A DNA stretch of 64,000 bases, taken from positions 62,001 to 126,000 of the forward strand of contig JBQVNB010000006.1 of NCBI GenBank assembly GCA_052435735.1, given 5' to 3'. The position numbers were made by a program, and so were the translations under genes. Shown in pieces: positions 17,151-25,739 of the stretch. Below the pieces are notes generated by a model. That model ran no database searches. It worked only from the letters and a program-made list of their open reading frames with translations, and was not told the DNA's origin. Each line of letters starts with the position of its first letter. Within the stretch, counting starts at the first letter, position 1. Origin of the DNA: Aliihoeflea sp052435735. GTDB taxonomy: Bacteria > Pseudomonadota > Alphaproteobacteria > Rhizobiales > Rhizobiaceae.

Positions 17151-18023
17151 CTACTCCAGGGGCAGGCTCGGATCGCCGGCCCATTCGTGGAACGAGGCAT
17201 CGTAGTTCCGTGCCTTCGAGAACCCTGCGTCGCGAAGCGCGAGCGCCATATGCGCGGATCGAATGCCCGCCGTGCAGTAGGCGATGATCTCGTCGTCCCG
17301 GCCTATGCCGGATTGCTCCATCCTGGCCTCGAGCAGGTCGGCATCGAGGAGTCGCCCGTTTTCGTCGAAGACTTCCGTCCACGGGATGTTGACCGCGCCG
17401 GGAAGATGACCGCCCCGCGCTTCTCCCAGCTTCTGCGAGCCTGCGAACTCTTCGGGCGTCCGCGCGTCGATGATCTTCGCGCCGTCGATGGCCGACAGGA
17501 CGTCCTGCTTGTCGGCGGTCAGCGACATGTCTGCCTGCACCACTTCAAATGTCGTCGGCTCGGGCATGCGCGGCGTCGTGGAAAGTTCACCGCCTGACGC
17601 GGTCCAGGCGTCGATGCCGCCGTCGAGGATGACGGTGTCGGCGACGCCGGCCTGGATGAGTGTCCAGGCGACACGGCCATCTTCGCCCCAGCCCGCGGGA
17701 GACGCCGAGTAGACGACGACGCGGCTCTCATTGGAGATGCCCAGTTTGCCGATCGCCTCGCCAAGCTCTTCCGGGCTCAGCACGACGCCCCAATTCGCGT
17801 CGCCCGGCTTGCCGGACATGTCCGAGAGCGACTGCCACGGCGCATTGACGGCGCCCGGTATGTGCCCCGCAAGATAGTCGCGTTGCGCCCTTGCATCGAC
17901 GATGATGACGTTCTCGAGCGTCTCCAGTTCGCCGGAATCGATCCACCTTCCGGCCTGCGCGGGCATGATCCACGACACGCAAAGGAAGGCGGCCATGAGG
18001 ATTGTCAGGAAGCGCTTGTTCAT
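17151..18023 (-). CDS. Exported two-domain rhodanese sulfurtransferase
   Basis: A 290-residue periplasmic protein with a signal peptide (LTILMAAFLCVSWIMPAQAG) and two rhodanese domains. The second domain (about 165-290) has IDARTPEEFAG and the active-site cysteine loop IAYCTAGIRSAHMAL. The first (about 30-150) has VDARAQRDYLAGHIPGAVNA but a loop VVVYSASPAGWG with no Cys, so only the second half should be catalytic, as in tandem thiosulfate/mercaptopyruvate sulfurtransferases. ATG at 18023 with a GGAGG site. It overlaps the stop of the TVP38-like gene upstream by four bases, so both form an operon. Confidence 0.88.
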   Translation of the reverse strand: MNKRFLTILMAAFLCVSWIMPAQAGRWIDSGELETLENVIIVDARAQRDYLAGHIPGAVNAPWQSLSDMSGKPGDANWGVVLSPEELGEAIGKLGISNESRVVVYSASPAGWGEDGRVAWTLIQAGVADTVILDGGIDAWTASGGELSTTPRMPEPTTFEVVQADMSLTADKQDVLSAIDGAKIIDARTPEEFAGSQKLGEARGGHLPGAVNIPWTEVFDENGRLLDADLLEARMEQSGIGRDDEIIAYCTAGIRSAHMALALRDAGFSKARNYDASFHEWAGDPSLPLE

Positions 18024-18841
18024 TTCGATTTCCTCCGAAATTGCACGGCCTTGAATGAAAAGGTGAGCGTTCCTGCCAGCAGCATGAACAGGATCGCACC
18101 GAGAAGCAGCCCGGCGTCGACGGCGAGAAAGTCGCCGGCCATGGAATAGACGATCGTCGCCGGAAGCTGCCCGAGCCCCGTCGCGACGAGGAATCCCCAG
18201 AAACGCAGGCGCAACAGGCCGGCCGCATAGGAAACGGCATCGAACGAGACGAAGGGCATCAGGCGTGCCAGAAACACGGCCCACAGGCCGTAGCGATCGC
18301 TCGCCTCGTCGAGACGCGTGACCACGCCCGTCGGCGCATAGCGCTCGACGAGACTGCGGCCGAGCCCGATCGCCAGCCAGTAGCAGACCACGGCGCCCAG
18401 CATGGCGCCCGTCCAGGAAATAGCCGCCCCCCACGCCCATCCGAAAATCGCGGCATTGGCGAACGTCACCGCGACGGCGGGCAGGGGTGCCAGGACCGCC
18501 TGAAAGACCATGATGAAGATCGAGATGGCAGGCGCCCACGCCCCGGCCCACTCGACCCAGCCCCGGACCGCATGAATGTCCGCCATCGACAGAACGAAGA
18601 TCAGCCGATTGATTTCGGACCGGATTGCCGGAACCAGCAGATAAGCGGCGATACAAACGGCAACCAACGCCGCAGCCGCGAAAAAGGAACGCAGCGCAGT
18701 GCGCGGTGCCGGGCGGCTGCCCGCTTGCTCGATGGATTTGGAAATGTCGAGGCTAGGTGCGACAGACTGTCGACCCGGATGGTGGTTCAAGGACCATCGA
18801 AACCCGAATTGCTGAAGTCGGCGATGCAGATCAGCGAGCAA
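18020..18841 (-). CDS. TVP38/TMEM64 (DedA-like) membrane protein
   Basis: Up to 273 residues with about six membrane segments. The family core is clear: VLAPLPAVAVTFANAAIFGWAWGAAISWTGAMLGAVVCYWLA in part, then the amphipathic GRSLVERY, and FLARLMPFVSFDAVSYAAGLLRLRFWGFL. These proteins are candidate lipid scramblases or ion-coupled transporters. No ATG begins the frame; the start is probably a TTG at 18841 (or another non-ATG codon), so the N terminus of about 50 residues is uncertain. Coupled to the downstream rhodanese gene by an ATGA overlap, a pairing that suggests sulfur-compound or membrane stress chemistry. Confidence 0.82.
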   Translation of the reverse strand: MLADLHRRLQQFGFRWSLNHHPGRQSVAPSLDISKSIEQAGSRPAPRTALRSFFAAAALVAVCIAAYLLVPAIRSEINRLIFVLSMADIHAVRGWVEWAGAWAPAISIFIMVFQAVLAPLPAVAVTFANAAIFGWAWGAAISWTGAMLGAVVCYWLAIGLGRSLVERYAPTGVVTRLDEASDRYGLWAVFLARLMPFVSFDAVSYAAGLLRLRFWGFLVATGLGQLPATIVYSMAGDFLAVDAGLLLGAILFMLLAGTLTFSFKAVQFRRKSK

Positions 18842-19021
18842 GACATGCCTGATTGTTATTTCGTACGTGGCACCGGGTCAATGTGATCGAATGGATCTCG
18901 AATCGTTCGGACACCCGGTATGGCCGATCTTCTCCCGGTTGCTGTCACATCCCTGCAATTGAATTTGAAGCCTCGCTGCTCCAGTCTGACGAATTGTGAT
19001 TCGGCACTGGCGACGAGGGAC

Positions 19022-19948
19022 ATGGCCAATACGATCACGCATGACAGGCGCGCGGTCCGGCAGGGCGTGATCGCGGCGCTTTTTGCGGCTTTGCTCGCGG
19101 GATGCAGCGGCACCACGCAGTTCCAGCGATCGGCGTCGAATGCGCGCGTCGGCGCCGTCGAGGCGATGGCTCTGCCGCCGCCCGGCGGCCCGGCTGTCAT
19201 CGATGTCGTGGAGCGTCGCTTTGCCAATGCGGTCCAGCAGGACATCGCGCTTGGAACACGCTCGCGCGTTGCCGGGCAAAATCTGCTGCGCGTGCAGCTC
19301 TTCGGGCCGATGGGTTCGGAAGCGGGCCAGACGACCCTGTCGAACCTGCCGCTGACCGAGGCGTCCATCCGGCGCGAGATGCGCAGCTTGTTGCCGGGCA
19401 TCGCGATGCAGACATCGGCGCTTTTCGTGCAGAACAATTACGGTCCGTTCGGTTACGCATTCGGTCGCAGCGGTCGCGATCTTTGCCTTTACGCCTGGCA
19501 GCGGGTGAGTGCGCCGCGCACCGCCGCACCCTTCAACCTGCGCGGAACGATGCAGACCCGCTTGCGCCTGTGCGAAACCGGCGCCTCGGAACAGGCTCTC
19601 CTCAAGGTGATGTACGGCTATACGGTGACCGGCGGGTTCGGCGCCGAAAGCTGGAATCCGTTCGGCAATCCGCCGCCGCCCGACGAGCGCCTCGGACGGA
19701 CGGGCAGCCCGGTCTTTCCGGCCGGGAGCGCGCGGTTCGAAACCGTGCTGGAGCCCGAGCCGGTCGTCCTGAGGCCAGCCAACAGGCGTGTCGTGATCGC
19801 CGCTCCCGCCGCCGCCGCCCCTTCGGCGCCGCAAGAACAGGCCTTGCCTCCGGGCGCGCCCATCGTTCCGCCGCCGCCCACGTCTACCCAGGCGGCACCC
19901 ATCGTTCCCGCGCCGCCGCCCGCGGCCGAGACGACACCCAATCCGTGA
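19022..19948 (+). CDS. bcsN: Cellulose biosynthesis lipoprotein BcsN
   Basis: A 308-residue lipoprotein: the leader ends in the lipobox LLAGC (Cys near residue 28). The middle (about 40-210) matches BcsN of rhizobial cellulose operons, with AMALPPPGGPAVIDVVE, TEASIRREM and NLRGTMQTRLRLCE; the C-terminal third is Pro/Ala-rich. Its biochemical role is not established; genes of this type are restricted to alphaproteobacterial cellulose loci. The ATG at 19022 has a GAGGGA ribosome site. First gene of the bcs cluster, 153 bp before bcsA. Confidence 0.8.
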   Translation: MANTITHDRRAVRQGVIAALFAALLAGCSGTTQFQRSASNARVGAVEAMALPPPGGPAVIDVVERRFANAVQQDIALGTRSRVAGQNLLRVQLFGPMGSEAGQTTLSNLPLTEASIRREMRSLLPGIAMQTSALFVQNNYGPFGYAFGRSGRDLCLYAWQRVSAPRTAAPFNLRGTMQTRLRLCETGASEQALLKVMYGYTVTGGFGAESWNPFGNPPPPDERLGRTGSPVFPAGSARFETVLEPEPVVLRPANRRVVIAAPAAAAPSAPQEQALPPGAPIVPPPPTSTQAAPIVPAPPPAAETTPNP

Positions 19949-20072
19949 ATGCGGGGACGAGACGCTCGTTAACCTCGGATTCAGCATGAACGGCGGTGTG
20001 ATTGGCCGCAGCGGAAGGAGTGACCGATTTTTCCAACCGGCTGGAATCACAGGAAAGACGGAGCGAAATGAC

Positions 20073-20105
20073 ATGATGCGTAAAGCGAGCGGCACCGAGA
20101 CATGA
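20073..20105 (+). CDS. Ten-codon leader peptide coupled to bcsA
   Basis: The short frame MMRKASGTET starts at 20073 behind GGAG (9-base spacing) and its TGA overlaps the bcsA ATG in the four bases ATGA. The bcsA start itself has only a poor ribosome site (CCGAGAC), so translation of the synthase may depend on ribosomes finishing this leader. Too short for homology; the call is structural. Confidence 0.4.
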   Translation: MMRKASGTET

Positions 20106-22291
20106 TCAAGCTTGCCCTTGCAGTCGTGTGGATCACCGCCGCAGCCTGCGTCCTCTTCATCGTCTCGCTTCCGATCAACCTGCAGACGCATCTCATCGCC
20201 GGGACGATCGTCGTCATCCTGATGATGGTCTTCAAGCTGTTCCGCTCGGACGGGACATGGCGCCTGGTCGCGCTCGCCTTCGGAACCGCGATCGTGCTGC
20301 GCTATGTCTATTGGCGCACGACGAGCACACTTCCGCCGGTCACGCAGCTCGAGAACTTCATTCCCGGCCTGCTGCTCTACCTTGCCGAGATGTACAGCGT
20401 CTTCATGCTGTTTCTCAGCCTGTTCATCGTCGCCCGGCCGCTTCGCCCGCGTCCGGCGCCGAGCGTCGAAGAGCAGGTCCTGCCGACCGTCGACGTCTTC
20501 ATCCCGACCTATAACGAGGACCCGGTCCTGCTCGCCGACACGATCGCGGCGGCCAAGGCGATGGATTATCCCGCAGACCGCTTCACCGTCTGGCTGCTGG
20601 ATGATGGCGGGACGGAGCAGAAGCGCAATTCCGACAGCGTCGTCGACGCGCAAATGGCCCAGCGTCGCTACATCGAGCTGCAGCAGCTTTGCGAGGAACT
20701 GGGCGCGCGCTACCTGACGCGGGCGCCCAACGAGCACGCCAAGGCGGGCAATCTCAACAACGGGCTCGAACATTCGACGGGCGAATTGATTGCCGTCTTC
20801 GACGCCGACCACGCGCCGACGCGGCCGTTCCTGCGCGAGACGGTCGGTTATTTTCGCGAGGACAAGCGTCTGTTCCTCGTCCAGACACCGCACTTCTTCC
20901 TCAACCCGGACCCACTCGAGCGCAATCTGAGGACGTTCGAGAAGATGCCGTCCGAAAACGAGATGTTCTACGGCATCATCCAGCGCGGCCTCGACAAGTG
21001 GAACGCGGCCTTTTTCTGCGGCTCGGCGGCGGTGCTTCGGCGCGAGGCGCTTGCCGAATCGAAGGGTTTTTCGGGCATTTCGATCACCGAGGATTGCGAG
21101 ACGGCGATCGAGCTGCATTCGCGCGGCTGGAACAGCGTCTATGTCGACAAGCCGCTGATCGCGGGGCTGCAGCCGGCGACATTCGCCAGCTTCATCGGCC
21201 AGCGCTCGCGCTGGGCGCAGGGGATGATGCAGATCCTGCGCTTCCGCTTTCCGCTCCTCAAGCGCGGGCTCTCCCTGCCGCAGCGCCTTTGCTACATGTC
21301 GTCGACGCTGTTCTGGCTGTTTCCCTTCCCGCGGACGATCTTCCTCTTCGCGCCGCTCTTCTACCTGTTCTTCAACCTTCAGATATTCACGGCGTCGGGT
21401 GGAGAGTTCCTCGCCTATACGCTCAGCTACATGCTCGTGAATTTGATGATGCAGAACTACCTCTACGGCTCTTTCCGATGGCCGTGGATTTCGGAACTCT
21501 ACGAGTACATCCAGACGGTCCATCTCCTTCCGGCCGTGATTTCCGTGGCGCTCAATCCGCGCAAGCCGACCTTCAAGGTCACGGCCAAGGATGAAACCAT
21601 CACCACGAGCCGGCTGTCGGAACTGTCGCGGCCGTTCTTCCTGATCTTCGCCGTGCTTCTGATCGGCGTGGCCGTCACCGCCTGGCGCATCTATGCCGAG
21701 CCCTACAAGGCCGACGTCACACTCGTCGTCGGCGGCTGGAATCTGCTCAACCTCATCATGGCGGGCGCTGCCCTCGGGGTCGTTGCGGAGCGCCGCGAGC
21801 GTGCGGCGACCCGGCGCGTGAAGATCAATCGGCGCTGCGAATTCGGCGTCGGCGAGATTTGGTATCCGGCCACGATCGAGGATGTGTCGGTCAATGGCGC
21901 GCGCGTCCGGGTCGCCAATCAGGACGCGCTCTCCGGCATCGACAGCGGCCAGGCCGCGATCCGTTTCACGCCGCATTGGGCAAGCGAGCCCCAGGCGCTG
22001 CCGCTGGTGATCCGCAACAAGGACAGGGTCGGCGATGCGCTGGCGATCGGCTGTTCGTTCGTGCGCTCGCAGACGATCCATCACCGTATGGTCGTCGACC
22101 TGATCTTCGCCGATGCCGGGCAGTGGTCGAGTTTCCAGAGCTTGCGCCGACGCAACCCCGGCGTCCTCCTGGGCACCATCTGGTTCCTGCGCGTCGCCCT
22201 GTTCCAGACCTATCGCGGCCTCTACTACTTCGTGCGCAACAGGTCGGATCGCACCGACGCCGCGCGCGCGGCATCGGGAGCGCGGGCATGA
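20102..22291 (+). CDS. bcsA: Cellulose synthase catalytic subunit
   Basis: A 729-residue inner-membrane GT2 processive synthase that polymerises UDP-glucose into beta-1,4-glucan and extrudes it. Membrane helices flank the catalytic domain, which has FIPTYNEDP (about 134), LLDDGG (165), the FDADH DxD motif (233), the TED catalytic-base motif (ISITEDCETA, about 328) and QRSRWAQGM (366). The C terminus carries a PilZ domain with both c-di-GMP motifs: RAATR (about 567) and DVSVNGA (about 594), so activity should need cyclic di-GMP. Stop and bcsB start overlap (ATGA). Confidence 0.95.
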   Translation: MIKLALAVVWITAAACVLFIVSLPINLQTHLIAGTIVVILMMVFKLFRSDGTWRLVALAFGTAIVLRYVYWRTTSTLPPVTQLENFIPGLLLYLAEMYSVFMLFLSLFIVARPLRPRPAPSVEEQVLPTVDVFIPTYNEDPVLLADTIAAAKAMDYPADRFTVWLLDDGGTEQKRNSDSVVDAQMAQRRYIELQQLCEELGARYLTRAPNEHAKAGNLNNGLEHSTGELIAVFDADHAPTRPFLRETVGYFREDKRLFLVQTPHFFLNPDPLERNLRTFEKMPSENEMFYGIIQRGLDKWNAAFFCGSAAVLRREALAESKGFSGISITEDCETAIELHSRGWNSVYVDKPLIAGLQPATFASFIGQRSRWAQGMMQILRFRFPLLKRGLSLPQRLCYMSSTLFWLFPFPRTIFLFAPLFYLFFNLQIFTASGGEFLAYTLSYMLVNLMMQNYLYGSFRWPWISELYEYIQTVHLLPAVISVALNPRKPTFKVTAKDETITTSRLSELSRPFFLIFAVLLIGVAVTAWRIYAEPYKADVTLVVGGWNLLNLIMAGAALGVVAERRERAATRRVKINRRCEFGVGEIWYPATIEDVSVNGARVRVANQDALSGIDSGQAAIRFTPHWASEPQALPLVIRNKDRVGDALAIGCSFVRSQTIHHRMVVDLIFADAGQWSSFQSLRRRNPGVLLGTIWFLRVALFQTYRGLYYFVRNRSDRTDAARAASGARA

Positions 22292-24699
22292 AGCGCGAAC
22301 TGGCCGCAGCCCTCATGCTCCTCGCGCCGGGCGCCGCCCTTGCACAGGGCACGCCCTTCGACATGTCGCCCGAGCGGCCGGCGGCCGAGGAGCAGGTGCC
22401 GGCGATCGAGGCGCCGCAACCGCTTCCCGCTCCGCAGCCCGAGTCGGCTCCGGTCCCGGAAGCCACAGACGAGCCTGCGCCCGAGGCCGAAACCACGGAC
22501 GATCCGGTGCCAGAGGCGGAAATGGCCGACGACCCGGCCGACGCGTCGGTGCGCCATTTGCTGCCGCTGGCAAGGATGCGATTGAACGGCGAAAGCGACA
22601 GCCGTGCTTGGGCGGTCTATCTGACCGGAGATCAGGCGCAGTCGGCCGCGCGGCTCGATCTGGCCTACAGCAACGCGATCGTGGTGGCGCCCGAAACCTC
22701 GCGACTGTTCGTTTCGGTCAACGGCATCTCGATCCTCGACCAGAGCATCCAGTCGGCGGAAACCCTCAGCCATCTGTCGCTGGACGTCGCGCCCGGCGTG
22801 CTCCAGCCGGGACGAAACGAGATCAGCGTCCGCGCGGTCCACCGCCACCGCACCGATTGCTCCATCGCCTCCACCTACGAATTGTGGACCGAACTCGACG
22901 GCGCCGGCACGACGCTCACCTTTACGGGCGATGCGGCGGTCGGGCCGGAGAGCATCGAAGAATTGCGCGCGCTCGGCGCGAACATCGACGGAGAAGCGCA
23001 GATCGCGATCGTCGCGCCCAGCCTGTCGCGCAGCGACATCGGCGCCGACCTGCTACGGCTCGCCCAGGCGGTGACGCTGTCGACCAGCCTTGCCAATTCC
23101 CGTTTCTCGATCGCGGCGAGCATGGACGAGGCGTCGCAGGATGCCGCGCTGGTGGTCGTCGTCGGAACGGCCGAGGAGGTTGCGGCGCTGGCAGAGGTCG
23201 ACTCCGGCGAAATCGACGGCGCGAGCGCGTCCCTGCACACCCCGGCCGGCGGCGTTCCGACGCTGCTCGTCACCGGCAGGTCGCGCCAGGAATGGCTCGC
23301 CGCGATCGACGGGATCGCCCAGCAGGTCGATCGGCCCGCCAACTCGCCGCGCGAATTTCTGGTGACGGAAGCTGTGCGCACGCCGAATGCGCCGATGCTC
23401 TACGAGGCCCGCAGCGTCAGCTTCGCCGAGTTCGGCATCGCCTCGGAGCAATTTGCCGGCCGCCGCTACGCGCGCTCGTTCCAGTTCGCGATTCCCTCGG
23501 ACTTCTATGCCGGGTCGTACGGGCAGGCCCGCATCCTGCTCGACGCGGCCTATACGAGCGCGGTGCTGCCGGGCGGCCTCATCAACGTCTATGTCAACGG
23601 CAACATCGCGACGTCCGTGCCGATGACGGCCCGCCGAGGTGCGGTGCTGCGCCAGTTCCCGATCAAGGTGACGATGGAGCACTTCCGGCCGGGCGTGAAC
23701 ACGGTGCTGCTCGAAGTCGATCTTCTGACGGAGGCCGACCAGGTCTGCGCGCCGGGCGCCACGACGGACGAGACGCCGCGTTTCGCCGTCTTCGACACGT
23801 CCCGTTTCGTCCTGCCGCAATTCGCGCGGGTGGGGCAGTTTCCCAACCTGGCGGCGGTGGCCGGAACCGGCTTTCCCTATAATCGCGCCGAAGAGCCCGT
23901 GCCTGTCCTCATCGGACGGGGTTCGACGGCGGGGCTGTCGGCCGCGGCCAATTTCCTCGCCAATCTCGCACAGGTGGGCGGGCGCATCGTCCCAGTTCAA
24001 CTGGTGATGTCACCCGAGGCCGCGCGGGAGCAGAATGCGCTCTTCTTCGGCACGCCCGCCAGTGTCCCCGCAAACGTTCTCACGCAGGTGGGCATCGATG
24101 CGCAGGCGGCTTCGAGCTGGGCGCCGATCCGCGCCACCGGATCGGTCGCGGCGTCGGCCGGGACCGCCGGCGCCAACCCGGTGACCATGGAAGACTGGCG
24201 CACCCGCATGGATACGGGCCGGGTCAGCCAGGCGATCGACGCGACGCGGAACTGGCTCTCGGAAACCTTCGACTTGACCGCCGACATGCTGCGCTTTGCG
24301 CCGCGCGACGACCCGCCCTACACGCCCGCGCAGACCGACGCGCTCGTCGTCGCGCAGGGGCTCAACCCGGCGGGCACGGGGACATGGACCGTGGTCGCGG
24401 CTGCCGACGACGTCGGGCTGGAAGCGGGCGGGCGTGCGCTCGCATCGGCCGCAAACTGGTCGCAGATCGCCGGTCATATCGCCGCCTTCCCCGCAGAGGC
24501 CGGTCCCCCGCTCGTTCTCGACGCGGGGTCCGTCGCCTTCGTCGCATCACAGGAGCCGTCTCTTGGCAATTACCGGCTGATCGTCGCAAACTGGCTGTCG
24601 TCGAACATCCTGTCCTACGCGCTGGGCCTGGTGGTCATCTGCATCGTTCTGGGCGTTTCGACGTCGAGATTGCTGGCGCGTCTTGGGAGACGCAATTGA
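22288..24699 (+). CDS. bcsB: Cellulose synthase regulatory/periplasmic subunit
   Basis: An 803-residue BcsB: signal peptide (LMLLAPGAALAQG), a Pro/Glu-rich linker to about residue 85, then alternating carbohydrate-binding and flavodoxin-like modules (for example LSHLSLDVAPGVLQPGRNEIS, HRHRTDCSIASTYELW and YAGSYGQARILLDAAY) and a single C-terminal membrane anchor (SYALGLVVICIVLGV) that docks on BcsA. It guides the glucan through the periplasm. Translationally coupled to bcsA at its start and to bcsZ at its stop (TTGA overlap). Confidence 0.92.
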   Translation: MKRELAAALMLLAPGAALAQGTPFDMSPERPAAEEQVPAIEAPQPLPAPQPESAPVPEATDEPAPEAETTDDPVPEAEMADDPADASVRHLLPLARMRLNGESDSRAWAVYLTGDQAQSAARLDLAYSNAIVVAPETSRLFVSVNGISILDQSIQSAETLSHLSLDVAPGVLQPGRNEISVRAVHRHRTDCSIASTYELWTELDGAGTTLTFTGDAAVGPESIEELRALGANIDGEAQIAIVAPSLSRSDIGADLLRLAQAVTLSTSLANSRFSIAASMDEASQDAALVVVVGTAEEVAALAEVDSGEIDGASASLHTPAGGVPTLLVTGRSRQEWLAAIDGIAQQVDRPANSPREFLVTEAVRTPNAPMLYEARSVSFAEFGIASEQFAGRRYARSFQFAIPSDFYAGSYGQARILLDAAYTSAVLPGGLINVYVNGNIATSVPMTARRGAVLRQFPIKVTMEHFRPGVNTVLLEVDLLTEADQVCAPGATTDETPRFAVFDTSRFVLPQFARVGQFPNLAAVAGTGFPYNRAEEPVPVLIGRGSTAGLSAAANFLANLAQVGGRIVPVQLVMSPEAAREQNALFFGTPASVPANVLTQVGIDAQAASSWAPIRATGSVAASAGTAGANPVTMEDWRTRMDTGRVSQAIDATRNWLSETFDLTADMLRFAPRDDPPYTPAQTDALVVAQGLNPAGTGTWTVVAAADDVGLEAGGRALASAANWSQIAGHIAAFPAEAGPPLVLDAGSVAFVASQEPSLGNYRLIVANWLSSNILSYALGLVVICIVLGVSTSRLLARLGRRN

Positions 24700-25739
24700 A
24701 ACCCATCGCCTTTGCGGCGCTCATGCTGGTGCTTGCCGCCGGAGCCGCCATGTCACAGGAAACCGCCCCGATCACCGAAGCCGAATGGCTGCTCTACAGC
24801 GACCGGTTCGTGACTGAGGAAGGGCGGGTGCTGGACGATGCCAATGACAATATCAGTCACAGCGAGGGCCAGGGCTACGGCATGCTCCTCGCCCGGATCG
24901 CCGGCGCGCGTGACGATTTCGAGCGCATCTGGTCGTTCACACGCCGCGAACTCCTCTTGCGCGACGACGGCCTCGCCGCGTGGAAATGGGAGGCCGACCA
25001 GACCCCGCACGTCACCGACGTCAACAATGCCAGCGACGGCGACATCCTCATCGCCTACGCGCTCGCGACTGCCGGCCAGAAATGGAACGACGAGCGGCTG
25101 ACGGCATCCGCGGCGACGCTTGCCGAGGCGATCGGGCGTCACCTCGTCTATGAGCATGACGGCCGTGTGATGCTGCGGCCGGGAGTCGCCGGATTTTCCG
25201 GCGAGGAGCGGGAGGACGGGCCGGTGGTCAATCCATCCTACTGGGTGTTCGAGGCTTTCGCGTCCTTCGAGGCACTTGCCCCCGAAACGGACTGGCAGGC
25301 GCTTGCGCAGGGCGGGTTGGAACTCGTCTCGTCCGCACGGTTTTCCGACCGGCAACTGCCGCCCGACTGGCTTTCGATCGGATCTGTGTCCGCACCGGCA
25401 CAGGGGTTCGAAGCCGAATTCGGCTACAATGCGTTGCGAATCCCACTTTACCTGATGCGCGCCGGCATGGGCGGCGCCGGACTGATCGACGAGATGCGAC
25501 GCGGAATGGTCGACGAAGATGCGAATCTGACCCTGGTGGATCTCGCCACCGGCACGACCAAGACGGCCCTGAGCGATGCTGGCTACCGCATCATACCCGC
25601 CATGGCCGCATGCCTGGTCGATGACACGCCGATCGAGGCCGAACTCCTGACATTCGCGCCGACCGTCTATTATCCGTCGACGCTGCATCTTCTGGCACTC
25701 GCGCATCTGCGCCAGCGACATGCGGAGTGTCTTCCATGA
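24696..25739 (+). CDS. bcsZ: Periplasmic endo-1,4-beta-glucanase (GH8)
   Basis: A 347-residue glycosyl hydrolase family 8 cellulase that trims or edits cellulose during secretion. A signal peptide (FAALMLVLAAGAAMSQ) precedes the alpha/alpha barrel. The catalytic acid lies in SHSEGQGYGMLLA and the acidic motif NNASDGDILIAYAL and the NPSYWVFEAF and ADWLSIG-like strands follow the family order. The start is most probably a TTG at 24696, overlapping the bcsB stop and preceded by GGGAG at good distance; an ATG nine codons later would cut the signal peptide. Coupled to the following TPR gene by ATGA. Confidence 0.9.
   Translation: MKPIAFAALMLVLAAGAAMSQETAPITEAEWLLYSDRFVTEEGRVLDDANDNISHSEGQGYGMLLARIAGARDDFERIWSFTRRELLLRDDGLAAWKWEADQTPHVTDVNNASDGDILIAYALATAGQKWNDERLTASAATLAEAIGRHLVYEHDGRVMLRPGVAGFSGEEREDGPVVNPSYWVFEAFASFEALAPETDWQALAQGGLELVSSARFSDRQLPPDWLSIGSVSAPAQGFEAEFGYNALRIPLYLMRAGMGGAGLIDEMRRGMVDEDANLTLVDLATGTTKTALSDAGYRIIPAMAACLVDDTPIEAELLTFAPTVYYPSTLHLLALAHLRQRHAECLP

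Noticed and set aside
18878..22084. 1068-codon open frame antisense to bcsN and bcsA
   Set aside because: Arg/His-rich product without family motifs; it is the GC-driven shadow of two well-supported genes.
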